From: Urechis unicinctus | Taxonomy: Eukaryota > Annelida > Polychaeta > Xenopneusta > Urechidae | Length of the DNA stretch: 64,000 nucleotides | Direction: 5' to 3' | NCBI GenBank assembly: GCA_034190875.2 | Contig: CM067356.1 | Location: 22,069,258-22,133,257, forward strand | Shown: positions 38,738-49,195 of the stretch, in pieces | How positions within the stretch are numbered: the stretch's first letter is position 1 | Layout of the letters: each line of letters opens with the position of its first letter | Position numbers and translations under genes: made by a program | The notes under the pieces: generated by a model | Told to the model about the DNA's origin: nothing | Seen by the model: only the letters and a program-made list of their open reading frames with translations | The model's database searches: none

Positions 38738-39894
38738 GTGATCACTTTATCGGCAAACTCCATCAGCACAGCTCATTCGAAGGAAGCCACACAACAAAAG
38801 GTAGTTGTTGATGAAGTTTTATGCTTTGTGGTAAACAAACTTGATTTACTACCTCCTGAATCTATCGTACAACTATGTCTCAGCACATATGATGACACTC
38901 GCATTGAAGGCTCAAAGAAAATTCTATTTGACCTTTGTGCTGATGCGAACACAATTCGCTACCGCAAACGACTTGGTCCTGACAAAAACAGGCATAATCT
39001 TGAGGATATCATCAAGCTCATCCAAGAAAAAGGAACTGATGTACCCCAGTTTGCTGCAGTGAATTTAGCTGAACTGCCTCCCATAACTTTTGACTCTATC
39101 GATGTATCCAGCCTCCTGGCTGAAATCCGTACCACTCAGCTTGAGCTGAAAATGTTGAAAGAAACTGTGCAGGTTCAGAACAGAATATCCTCGGACCTCA
39201 CGTCCACAATCTCAGATTTCGATTTTAGAATGAGGAGGGTGGAGATCACTTCTGTTGTGAATTGCACTGATGAAAAAAAGGGAAAACAGGTTCCTGTACA
39301 ACAACCCAGCAAGCAGGGTGTAAAACAGGCTCCTGTACAAGAACAAAGTGTTTGTTCGGAATCTGATCCTGTAGTTGTTGAGGACAACAAGGAATTGTAC
39401 TCTGTGGTCACCAAGAAAAACCCTAGACCTGTACAAACGTCTAAATATGCACAGTCTCGCTACTCCAAGAAGCAACAGGGAATCACTGGCACAGACGTCA
39501 ACAAAGACTCCCAGCTACGCACAGTGAAAACTAGGTCTAGAACGGCAAATGTGTTTGCCTCAAGGTTTGAACCTTCGGTATCTGCTGATGACGTGAAGCG
39601 CTACCTCACAGAAAAACTGAAACTTGACGTCAATGTTGAAGCTGTAGCTACAAAATTTAATAGTATGCTTCATTCCACATTACCAGCACTTGTCCTGACC
39701 CTTCAGTGTACATGGCCAGTGAGATCTGGCATGAGAACTCATATGTGAGGTGGTGGAGAGAATCCCGTACCAAGTCCATGTCTTCCCTGAATGACAGTAG
39801 TAAAGTTGCCTCGGGAACAGGGACCATTCTGCCTAGCAACATCACGACTCGGACACAGCAGGGGAGTGCAACAAAACCTTCAACATCAAAGTAG
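38738..39894 (+). pseudogene. LINE ORF1 protein, one frameshift
   Basis: The N-terminal region (VNKLDLLPPESIVQLCLST, LFDLCADANTIRYRKRLG, PPITFDSIDVSSLLAEI) is the helical domain typical of ORF1 in invertebrate non-LTR elements, followed by a coiled-coil stretch around LELKMLKETVQVQNRISSDL. The C-terminal part shifts frame near 39665 and continues TCPDPSVYMASEIW...YVRWWRES to a stop at 39894. A natural ATG at 38730 is out of frame with the main frame. ORF1 proteins of this group bind RNA and chaperone the element's transcript. Confidence 0.8.
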
Positions 39895-42660
39895 CTAGTT
39901 ATAACTGTCGGGGCCTTCCGAAAACCAAAAATAACTTGCTTCTCAGGCCTGATATCCTACAAACAATGAATGACAATGATATCACACTATTGCAAGAAAC
40001 ATGGTATGCCAAACAGGACCTTAATCTCCTGAACAACCTAAACAATAACTTGCGTGGTTTTGGTAGTTCCTCAAGTGACTATACCAGTGGTATATCTCAT
40101 ATGGGCACCCTGCAGGAGGTGCGGCCATTTTCTGGAAAAGGGAATTATATCATATCATCAAACCTATTGATATAAACCTAAACTGGTGCGCTGCCATTGA
40201 GATTTCTACGGGCTCTAAGAAATTTGCTCTCTTCAATATATATATGCCATATCAGTGTGCCAACAATGAGGAAGAATACAACGAGAAACTGGGAATACAC
40301 AGAAATGTGATCAATGGTCTTCAACATACTTGCTTTGCAATAGTTGGGGACTGGAATGCCAACATTAGCAATCTTAACAGCACCTCGTTTGCTAAGCTTC
40401 TGTTCAATTTCTGTGATGATCACAATCTATTGTTATCTTCTAAGGAGATACTTCCTGAAGAAAGCTACACATATGTTAGTGAGAGTTGGAACTCTACATC
40501 TCAGTTGGACCATGTTGTATCTAGTCCTGACTTTCATGGTGTTATAGATAATTTATTAATTAAATATTATATAACTGATGATGACCATATTCCTGTATAT
40601 TTGTCCATTTGTGTTGATAATGTACCAGACCTGTCTAGTGTTCTCTGCTCGGATAATGTGACAAAACAGCATTGGGGTAATCTAAGATCAGACATTCTTG
40701 ATCATTACTGTAGGGATACTGATGTTGCTCTGCTAAAGATCAAATTATCTGAAGGTGCTATTAGCTGCAATGACCTTACCTGTAAGGACCCCCAAAATTT
40801 AAGGGACATTGATAATATGTACTCTGATATTGTGGATGATTTGAAGAGTGAAGGCAACAAAATCTTCACAAATTGCCCAAAAAATCATGCTAACAAACCT
40901 GGTTGGAATGATTTTGTATCAGAAAGCTACCATGTGTCTAGAGAAATTAGAAAACAGTGGCTCAATGCTGGTAAACCAAGGACTGGCCCACTATATGAGT
41001 CTCATATTAAATGTAAAGCCAGGTTTAAATATGCACTCAGGTATATAAAGAACCATGAAAATGATCTCCGAAAGGAATCGTTAGCCAAAAAGATGACCTC
41101 CCTTAATCCCAATGACTTCTGGAAGGAGATTAAGGGCATGAGCAATTGTAATACCCACCTTCCTAACTCCATTGGTGATGTGTTGGGTGGTGATAACATT
41201 GTGCAGATGTGGAAAAACAATTATTATCAGTTGTTTAACTGTGTTAATAGTGACAATTTGGCTCCGCGTGTAAATCTGGACATAGGTACTTGTGAAATTG
41301 AGGTACAAGAAAAGGAAGTTGCTTCTGGCATTAAGCAACTTGCCTGTAATAAATGTTGTGGCATTGATGGCATTACTGCTGAACATCTCAAGTATGCCTC
41401 TGATATTTTAGTTACTCTTTTAAGTAAATTACTGAGTTGTTTCTTTGTACATGGCTACTGATTCTTTGATGTCTGTAATTTTAGTTCCTGTCATAAAGGA
41501 CAAAACATGTAAAATCACTTCCGTGGATAACTACCGCCCAATTGCCATCGCCAGCACTGTGAGCAAGCTGGTGGAACTCATTATTCTTGATCGCATTGAG
41601 GGGTTTATTGCTTCCCATCCCAACCAGTTTGGCTTCAAAACCAAGCACAGCACGGATCAATGTTTATATGTATTGAAGGAATTTATTGACATGCCCAGAT
41701 CTCTTGGGGGCAGTATGTTTGTCACCTTTTTGGATGCTAGTAAGGCATTTGACAGGGTAAACCACTCCATATTGTTTGAAAAACTTATTAAAGCAGGAGT
41801 ACCTGGCTATATTGTGAGAATTCTAATGTATTGGTACAAAAACCAAAAGATTACTGTCCGTTGGGGTAACTGCCTCTCTGTTCGTTTTACAGTATCTAAT
41901 GGAATGCGTCAGGGTGTAATATTGTCACCACATCTATTTAATGTTTATGTCAATGACCTTAGCACTAAGTTGAATAAGTGTAACATTGGTTGTGTAACCA
42001 ATGGTATTACTGTCAATCACCTCATGTATGCTGATGATATTGTCGTTTTCAGCCCTTCTGTATCTGGACTAGCTAAATTACTGAAAATTTGTGAAACTTT
42101 TAGCATTTCTCATGATATGATTTTCAACTCAAAGAAAAGTGCTTGTATGTCATTCTTATCAAAACATCTGAAAGATGCAAATCTTCCGGCTATGTATCTA
42201 AATGGTGAGAAGCTCAAAACTGTATCCTGTTACAAATATTTGGGACACATTATCTGTAGTGATCTCTGTGATAATAATGACATTGATCGGCAGAGACGTA
42301 GTCTATATGTTCATGGAAACATGATCCTTCGCAGATTCTCTGTGTGTTCAGTCCCTGTGAAAATTAAGCTGTTTCTGTTTGCCTATGTACACTGCACAAT
42401 TGTGGTGGAATTATTCTAGGTCATGTCTCAACAAACTGTATAGCTCTTATCACAACATTCTTAAGTTGTTTACTGGTCACTCCAAGTTTGAGAGTTCCAG
42501 CTTATTATGTACTATTTATGATGTTAAAGGATGTGCATCTGTCATAAGAAACCTGGTTTTCAACTTTACTCATAGATTGAATAGATCTCATAATCCTATC
42601 ATTGTAATTTTGTTACAGTCTAGTCGAGTGTATACATCCAATATAAGACGCCATTGGTGC
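39888..42660 (+). pseudogene. LINE ORF2: endonuclease and reverse transcriptase, broken
   Basis: The frame begins over the end of ORF1 (KVASYNCRGLPKTKNNLLL). Endonuclease blocks are LLQETWY, FALFNIYMPYQ, IVGDWNANIS and the C-terminal DDDHIPVYLSI. The reverse transcriptase spans about 41500-42300 with VDNYRPIAIASTVSKLVE, FLDASKAFDRVNHSILFEKL (motif A), SNGMRQGVILSPHLFNVYVN (motif B) and HLMYADDIVVF (motif C). The C-terminal region (YTAQLWWNYSRSCLNKLYSS) is in another frame after 42385. Further shifts lie near 40108 and at 41455, where a stop follows FVHGY. It would nick target DNA and copy the element's RNA there. Confidence 0.88.
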
Positions 42661-42800
42661 TGCTTTCTGTATCTAAACTGTACATTGACTCACGTTCACC
42701 CTGCATATGTTTAGCATGTTATTTCATGTTGTTTTTCATATTATGGACCACTTATATTTTTGTCAGTGTAAGCTGTGTCTGGAATAAAGCTTATCTATCT

Positions 42801-43318
42801 ACAAATAACCATTCAATCTCATCCCCCGCCTCCTCACCTTCACCAAAGTGGATTAACACAAAAGCTAACTGGCCACTTTTCAAAAACTGTGTAACCAAAA
42901 AATTACCCCTGAAATTCTATCAACAAATCCGCTTACCTCATATAATTTTTTTTACAACACTTTAATTGAAATAGCTCACTTGTCCATTCTTTCAATTCAC
43001 AAAAAAGTAAACAACCTCAATCCCATCCCTGGTGGAGTGATGCTTGTACTTATGCAATAAAAGAAAGAAAGCTCGTAATAAATAGTATCACAATAAAACC
43101 CTTGATAACAAAATTCAACTCAAAAATCAATTGCTAAAGTCAAATACACTTTAAAGCAAACAAAAGCTAAATACTGGCAATATAAATGTTCATCTTTAAA
43201 TTCTCCTAATCTCAAACAACTTTGGAACACAATTTATATTTTAAAAAGGCAATCATTCCCACTCTCAAATCCCTTTTCTTTTGACAACCCATAATAATCT
43301 TAATACAAATAGCAATCA
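42801..43318 (+). pseudogene. Fragment of a second LINE (endonuclease C-terminus and linker)
   Basis: Translation of 42800-43310 gives pieces such as PSPKWINTKANWPLFKNCVT, then PWWSDACTYAIKERK, separated by stops and shifts. These match the usual order after the endonuclease of non-LTR elements (Lys-Trp-x-x-x-Lys-Ala-Asn-Trp, then Pro-Trp-Trp-Ser-Asp). It is a different family from the LINE at 38690 and is interrupted at 43319 by a non-coding element. Confidence 0.6.
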
Positions 43319-44773
43319 ACCAAGAGGCCCATGGGTACATGGAGGAACTTGGAGAACTGCATCTAATTAATTGGAAAAATTTAAGAATCGGGCCTTAATT
43401 GACCAAAATGAAATTTTCCTGATGCAGTTGGTAAAGTGCCCCCATGTACCCTTGGGCCTCTTGGTAATGTAGCGCGAGAGGCGCTGCGATTTGACCTGAT
43501 TCCCGCAGCCAGCCGCCTCTCTCAAGCCGTGCGCTAGGCCGCTGTGGATTCCTTTGTTCTGCGCGACAGGGCGGCTGCAGAGAAGAGCCAGCAGAATTGA
43601 TACCCACTGTACTTCAAACTGAGAAAACTGTTGGGTATTCAGAGCTGAAAATTATACACATTGTTCAGAATTGAATGGGCTTCCTTCTCGAGCAAACTTA
43701 TTCACAATACGACCATTCGCGACTGAGAAACGACGCGATAACTTCAGATTTTTAACTTTGATTCGTTCGTGACCGGAAATGACATCAGCGACTTCCCCAA
43801 AATAATCATCATTCGGTTGACGCTCTCCATGGTAACATTTTACCCACGTTTTGTGACCCTCGAACAAATATTGTCGATTTTATAAGCGACCGAAAAAAAT
43901 TTACCAATTTTAGCTATTTTTTGAACTTTTACCTGCGATTCGTGAGAAAACTACGCAAAATTCCTGCTGTTATACTGCGTACGAAATGTTACTCGAAAAG
44001 TAACCTTCAAATTCATCTTTAAATTTTCAAAATCGACCCAGTAGTATTCAACATATCGGGGTGTTAATGCATTTTCGGGGGCGCTTTTTAACTTTAAGCT
44101 CAGTTTGTGAGAAAACTATAAGACATATACAATTAGACGAGTAAGTTTCAAGTTCGGATGTGTATGGGCTACCTTCAGGTGCAAATATTTTTACGATACG
44201 GCAATTAACGACGGAGAAATGACGCGATAACTTCCGATTGCACAGCTAAATAACGTTGTTTTACTCGTAACCGGAAGTGACGTCATCGACATCCATAAAA
44301 ACACTTATCTGTCGATAGCGAGTGCCTCTAACAACATTCGACCCAATTTTCATGACCATCCATCGAATATTATCGAAGTTATAAGCGATTGAATCTTGTG
44401 GTAAAACATGACCTTAACTTTTCAAGTGGGGGCTACGGGGCGAAATATCAATATTTTATCATGAAATTTGATATGAAAAGGTCGCCAATAAACCATGCTA
44501 CAAGGAACTATAAACTTTAAACCGTAGGTTAAGATGATATGAAGGATTGAAAAATTCCAAACGTGACCTTGACCTTAATATGAGGTCAAGGTCAAAACAA
44601 AACATCTCGGTTCTGCGCATCATTAACGCCTAACGATTGGTGAAAAAAAAATATTGGAAAATTTCAAAAATTGCGACCTGTATCGTGTAACAACAAAAGT
44701 GTTACAAACATACATACAAACGTACAAACCGGGCCGATCGCCATAACTTGGCGTTCCAAAAACGCCAAGTTAA
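43319..44773. mobile_element. Non-coding ~1.45 kb element inserted in the second LINE
   Basis: It starts with a 145-base palindrome (43320-43463) and ends with a perfect hairpin (AACTTGGCGTT, 5-base loop, AACGCCAAGTT, 44746-44772). Two diverged direct repeats of about 500 bases lie inside: 43655-43895 and 44160-44390 share GACGCGATAACTTC and ACCGGAAATGACATC or ACCGGAAGTGACGTC blocks. A TGACCTTGACCTT / AGGTCAAGGTCA inverted pair lies at 44566-44596. LINE reading resumes right after it (ITNVLASHFTE). No protein coding seen. Confidence 0.6.
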
Positions 44774-44905
44774 AAATCACTAACGTTCTTGCATCTCATT
44801 TCACAGAAACTAGCTCTAATCATAATCTACCCCCTGACTTTACTCCTGAATCCATCACCACCACTAATCAACAAAACCTCAACCTTCAAACTAATTAAAT
44901 CCACA
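44774..44905 (+). pseudogene. Fragment of the second LINE (pre-RT linker)
   Basis: Encodes ITNVLASHFTETSSNHNLPP and DFTPES, the segment that commonly precedes the reverse transcriptase in non-LTR elements. It continues the fragment at 42801-43318 after the inserted element. Confidence 0.5.
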
Positions 44906-44910
44906 ATACC

Positions 44911-45208
44911 ACAATAATGTTAAATCTCGCTCTGTTCACAATTCAATCTTTTAGAAAGTATCCTATTTTCCATTGCCCATCCGATACTTGCAATTGGTCA
45001 TCCCCAACAATTTTAGCAACGTTATGATTTATGAACGGTTGAATTTCCCCAAACCGCATGTGCATGAACGTATTCCAAATTCCGGGAAATTGCGGAATCC
45101 ACAACTAACTTGTCCCCAAGCACTCCGGATAAGTGATTCACCAGGTGTAGAAGGATTTTCGAAAAACCCATTTTCCCCACCGAGTGCAGCCTTCGTTGCC
45201 TTCACGTC
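44911..45208 (+). repeat. Interspersed ~290 bp repeat, copy 2
   Basis: Close copy of 38226-38513, with scattered substitutions and an extra TTCCGGGAAA-like insertion. It lies within the broken second LINE. Confidence 0.85.
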
Positions 45209-45224
45209 ATCTTTTCTGACAAGA

Positions 45225-45507
45225 TCCTAACATTAATCTGTTAATAGCATTAGATAACCCCCCTCTATAATACAACAAAAGCAAACACTATCGCTCCTTA
45301 CATCCCAACCCTATCTGTCACTACTGTCTTTTGCCAGAAACCTCTCATCACTTCTTCTTTGAATGCCCCAATTACTCAAACCTCCGCACCCTACTCATCA
45401 ACAAACTTAACTCCCATAATTACACACTAAACATCCATAACTTCTTCCAACAAGATATCATTAAATACACCATCTCATACATCCACAATAGCAAACATTT
45501 GTATTGA
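45225..45507 (+). pseudogene. Fragment of the second LINE (C-terminal zinc knuckle)
   Basis: Ends with NPICHYCLLPETSHHFFFEC followed by PNYSNLRTLLINKL and a stop at 45507. A Cys-x2-Cys-x6-7-His-x4-Cys knuckle at the very C-terminus is typical of L1- and I-like non-LTR elements. The reverse transcriptase between 44905 and 45225 is missing. Confidence 0.6.
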
Positions 45508-45634
45508 CCCTCTACCATCATAGCTCACTCACTTAAAAAGACATGGTGTAATTAAGGGCCATTTTATTTCTTACTTTAATGCACTGGAGCGGCCCCCAGT
45601 GTGAGAAACCATCTTCATTTTGCATCCTTCCGCA

Positions 45635-45929
45635 AGGGGGGGGGGGGGGGGGGGGGCACTTGGCCTTATTCTGGATAGGGGTGTGCCGTGGGACGTCGAA
45701 AACCCGTACCCGTCGTGCAAGGTCAATATGGCCAAAAGCATACCCCGTCGTACAAGGTATTATGCAAATGTATAACCCGTCGTACAGATTGGAGCTGAAA
45801 AACATACCCCGTCGTACAAGTATGAGGCCCAAAAACCCGTCGTACAAGTCGAGAGGCCGAAAAAAACATACCCCGTCGCGCGGCACATATATACTACCTC
45901 TATACACTTAAGTGCCCCCCCCCCCCGGG
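45635..45929. mobile_element. Poly-G-ended miniature element, copy 1
   Basis: The left end is a ~19-base G run followed by GCACTT; the right end is TTAAGTG followed by a C run. TCCGCA occurs directly on both sides (45629-45634, 45930-45935). The interior repeats CATACCCCGTCGTACAAG-type units about five times. A second copy is at 47288-47511. No coding capacity. Confidence 0.8.
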
Positions 45930-46357
45930 TCCGCACCCTTATTAGTAGCACCTCATATATTTTTCATTACTTCAATTTAATTTTATACTTTAGTTTATTA
46001 ACCAAACTCATCTTTATTTTAGTCTCACTTCTATTAATCTCTTCTTTATTTCACTCTACAATATAAATGTCCCTCCTCGTTCAACCACTTCTACCTGGTG
46101 CCCTGTGATGGCATGTTGATACGTGTTTCTTTGTTTTGGAGGTTTTTTTTTTGGTTTTTTTTAGCAGTACATGGCCTACAGTTGCCGAACTGCTTTTCCA
46201 TGATAAAACAACAACAAACAACACATCGGGTTGAGACGCTACATGTGGTTCTTCCAGCCATTTCCGAAAGGCGTTTTTAATTTGAAGACTCTCTCTGCGC
46301 GGACGTGTGATTTCGTTGTCATTAATTCCATTGTCCTGTAGGACCGCCGTCATTACG

Positions 46358-46560
46358 ATCAGTCATCCCAACAATTGTGGTAACGTTATGATTAACGAAC
46401 GGTTGTATTTCGCCGAACTTCAGCATAATATATGAATATATATGAATGTGTCGACGCATTCCAAAATCCTGAAAATTCTGGAATTAGTTTTACCCCAAGC
46501 CTTGCGAACAAGGGATTCTCAACCTGTACAGCCAATTAGGTTACATACTGTCGTCAGCTA
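46358..46560 (+). repeat. Interspersed ~290 bp repeat, copy 3 (diverged)
   Basis: Shares GTCATCCCAACAATT, AACGTTATGATT, ACGGTTGTATTT and CCCAAGC blocks in the same order as 38226-38513, with many substitutions and an AT insertion. Confidence 0.7.
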
Positions 46561-46956
46561 TCGGGGTTTTTTTTTTTATTCACGTTTAATAGCAATGAAA
46601 ATTGTAGGTATAGCTGATATGCAGGCGTATGCAGCAGCTCTGACATTAGCCGCGCACGACGGTAATATATATAAACGTCGTGCACGGCTACTCAGACATC
46701 TGAATACGTATACAAAATTTCGTTACTCTTAAGCAAATATAGTGTAACTTGGGGAATAAGAAATATGTTACCAGTAACCTCTCTCATATTATTACCTTAC
46801 AGATGACAGGCTTCCGATCGTTGAGAGGCCATTACCAGCGCTAGATCTAGCCGCTCTGCGGTCCGATTCCAGGCTTTGGGAACCGAGCGCTATACCATCC
46901 TCGACTATACCATACTTGACCCTGACATTCCAGTGGGTTACATTATGGTGTCTAGC

Positions 46957-47050
46957 AGTCCAGGCCATAGATCCGGTGTAACGGTAACATGAATTTATAC
47001 CGTTACGTAGCTCCGGTGTAACGGTAACATGAATTTATACCGTTACGAAG
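46957..47050 (+). repeat. Duplicated half of the dispersed 50-base motif
   Basis: CCGGTGTAACGGTAACATGA plus ATTTATACCGTTACG occurs twice in tandem (period ~44). Each unit is itself an inverted repeat (TAACGGTA / TACCGTTA). The first 30 bases match the minus strand of 15318-15345. CAGGCCATAGATCCG just before it recurs as CAGGCCACAGATCCG at 49454. Confidence 0.75.
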
Positions 47051-47287
47051 AGTTAGTCAAACACAGTCGGCGATATCTCGTTTGGAAGGGCTATATTTCG
47101 CACCTAGAAAATAACATATATCAAGAGCCTTTACAAAAAATAGACCTTTCGCTCCAAAAAACTTACCACCACTCGACGCTATTCTTCAATGAATGCCATC
47201 GATAGTTCGTTTCCGAACAAATCGCGATACGAAGTCTGCCATTTTGGAAACTATTAATTCTCGCGATTTCCCGCATTGCCTTAGCAT

Positions 47288-47511
47288 CCCAAGTGGGGGG
47301 CACTTACCCTAACTTGGATAGGAGTGTGCCGCGGGACCTCGAAATCCCGTACCCGTTGAACTCGTTGAGAATGAGAAAAAGTATACTCCATCGTACAAGG
47401 TATTATGCGATTGTCTAACCCGTCGTAAAGTCGAGATGTCGAAAAAAAAACCACCCCCTTCGTGCGGCACATGTATACTATATCCTTACACTTAAGTGCC
47501 CCCCCCCCGGG
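47288..47511. mobile_element. Poly-G-ended miniature element, copy 2, with 8-bp target duplication
   Basis: CCCAAGTGGGGGGCACTTA at the left and TTAAGTGCCCC...GGG at the right are terminal inverted repeats. CTTAGCAT stands directly on both sides (47280-47287 and 47512-47519), an 8-base target-site duplication as made by hAT-type transposases. The interior is related to 45635-45929 (GTGTGCCG, CCCGTACCCG, TCGTACAAGGTATTATGC). Confidence 0.85.
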
Positions 47512-47751
47512 CTTAGCATTAGACTTCGTCATTCTGTAAACAAACATGTTGCTGTGTTTCTGACTTTTTACCGCTTCCCAAATTGATCGAACTATAAAAA
47601 ATTACCATGGATGAAATCCCCCGCCGAAAAGGGATAAAATCGTCCGTAAAACATCATTGCATTCTATAACTCCATCACTTGTGTATGTTTTGTGCTTGGT
47701 AGTTGTCTGAATCGATCTAAAAATATTCGCATTGCGTTGTTTCGAAAAACG

Positions 47752-47783
47752 GTAAGACGTCTACGCAGACGTCTTGTAGGGCT
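47752..47783 (+). repeat. Dispersed 50-base motif, copy D
   Basis: AAGACGTCTACGCAGACGTC followed by TTGTAGGGCTA, matching the minus strand of 15290-15315 with one mismatch. Confidence 0.7.
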
Positions 47784-48061
47784 AACCGTTACGAAGAGTT
47801 CGTCAAACACAGTCGGAGTTTTCTCGTTTGGGTTGAAGGACTACTCTGCGTACCTAGAAAATAACATATAACAAGAGCCTTTACAAAAAAAAGACTATGC
47901 GCGCAAAAAAAACTTACCATCACCAGCCGAAAAGGGATGAAATTGTCCGTAAAACATCATTGCATTCTATAACTCCATCACTTGTGTATGTTTGGTGTTT
48001 GGTAGTTGTCTGAATCGATCTAAAAATAATTGCGTTGCGTTGTTTCGAGAAACGAAATGGT

Positions 48062-48126
48062 TATTCGCACGCCGGCGTGCGAACAATAATTTGAGGATTC
48101 CTTATTCGCACGCCAGACGCATGCGC
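48062..48126. repeat. Two units of the 41-bp palindromic repeat
   Basis: ATTCGCACGCCGGCGTGCGA at 48063 and ATTCGCACGCCAGACGC at 48104, 41 bases apart, the same period as the array at 49196-49412. Confidence 0.8.
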
Positions 48127-48231
48127 TTTAGGTGACCATGAGGCTACCCTAAAAACATGTGCGTTGTTTCAGAAACGAAGAGCTGCCAGACGCATGCCCG
48201 GACATGTGCCCATGGAAGAGCTGCTTGCCCC

Positions 48232-48249
<18 letters not shown>

Positions 48250-48262
<13 letters not shown>

Positions 48263-48371
48263 AAAGCAAATTGATTCTCTGTGTTCAGGGTGCTTGCTCT
48301 GGTACCACTTCGTATGTGTACATGTGTCATTAAAACCAAAAGGCTCTTTCATTTGCAATGAATGTCTTTAA
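48250..48371 (+). pseudogene. PHD-finger-like 3' terminal exon
   Basis: The frame ends CSGCLLWYHFVCVHVSLKPK then GSFICNECL and a stop at 48371. The Cys-x2-Cys, Trp-Tyr-His-x2-Cys and Cys-x2-Cys pattern is the second half of a PHD finger. The first zinc ligands are missing upstream, where a long C/A homopolymer stands (48227-48264). Such C-terminal PHD fingers are common in transposon proteins of invertebrates. It lies between the two arrays of 41-bp repeats, which may be the ends of one element. Confidence 0.5.
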
Positions 48372-49195
48372 CTCTTACTTGACCGGTTTAAAACTCAGTT
48401 TAGATATTTTTCCCTCTTTGAATAACAAGTGATATGTTTAATTGGTTTGGGTGTTTGATCTGTATGATGATAACAACTTGAACTCCCTGATGATAATTAA
48501 AACTGCATAAATATATATTGCATTTGTTATTGAGTCGACTGGATTGGAAGCTTAAATATTATCTGGTTTATTTTTCACTTCAAATTTGCATTGTTTATGA
48601 ATGTAAAAATGTTTAAATAAAAAATTCCTTGCGAAATCTTGTGGACACCTTTGCTTCGACAAATATGCAAATATTGACTTCTATATTTCCATGATGGTAT
48701 GTTAATACAGTAATTTAATTTGAATTTAGTCTATTCTCATGCTATCAAGGTTTCTGGTGTGAATTTGGATTGCACACAGATACCTCCCTGCATGAATTTG
48801 AATTAAAAGGTTATAAAATAAAGCACAAAGTAATGAAAGTGAAAACTTATTAAAGATATTTGGCCCTCCATTTTGGCATCAATCACTATAAGCCTATACA
48901 ATTTACATACACAGACCTAGTTGCCACACCCAGTTCCTTATAAAGGTTCAAAACAAGGGAATGTATATGTTCATTTGTTAATCACTGATAAACTCCTTGC
49001 ATTGGCATTCACAGAAAGTTTGTCAGGGATGTAGACCGCTTAAAGCAGAGGCAAAGATACCTTAAAAATAAAGCATGAACGATTGATAACAATACTGTGG
49101 ATTCAATAAAACTATCAAACTAATTAACGAGTATTTGACCCCCAAAAAAATCAATATGATTATCAAAATAAGATAAATTTCGCATTCTTCATTCA

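Larger units (their letters stand above)
38690..42800 (+). mobile_element. Non-LTR retrotransposon (CR1/jockey-like), frame-disrupted
   Basis: Two-ORF LINE. ORF1 spans 38738-39894, ORF2 39888-42660, with a 3' end after the AATAAAGC near 42784 followed by short CTAT repeats. ORF2 carries an apurinic-type endonuclease followed by reverse transcriptase with a YADD motif. At least four frame breaks (near 39665, 40108, 41455 and 42385) mean it cannot now encode intact proteins. A TATA-like GGCTATATAACTCG is present at 38691. Confidence 0.9.
47035..48060. repeat. Diverged tandem duplication, ~745 bp apart
   Basis: ACCGTTACGAAGAGTT and the following ~125 bases at 47039 recur at 47784. CCGAAAAGGGATAAAATCGT with ~130 bases at 47624 recurs at 47927. 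The first copy is longer because it contains a miniature element (47288-47511) and about 100 bases of other sequence. Confidence 0.75.

Noticed and set aside
38226..45208. An LTR retrotransposon with 290-bp LTRs
   Set aside because: The enclosed proteins are a LINE ORF1, apurinic-type endonuclease and non-LTR reverse transcriptase. There is no protease, integrase or primer-binding site, and a third solo copy is diverged and partial.
45533..45951. Frames on both strands across the poly-G-ended element
   Set aside because: They read through G runs and internal tandem repeats of a non-coding miniature element.
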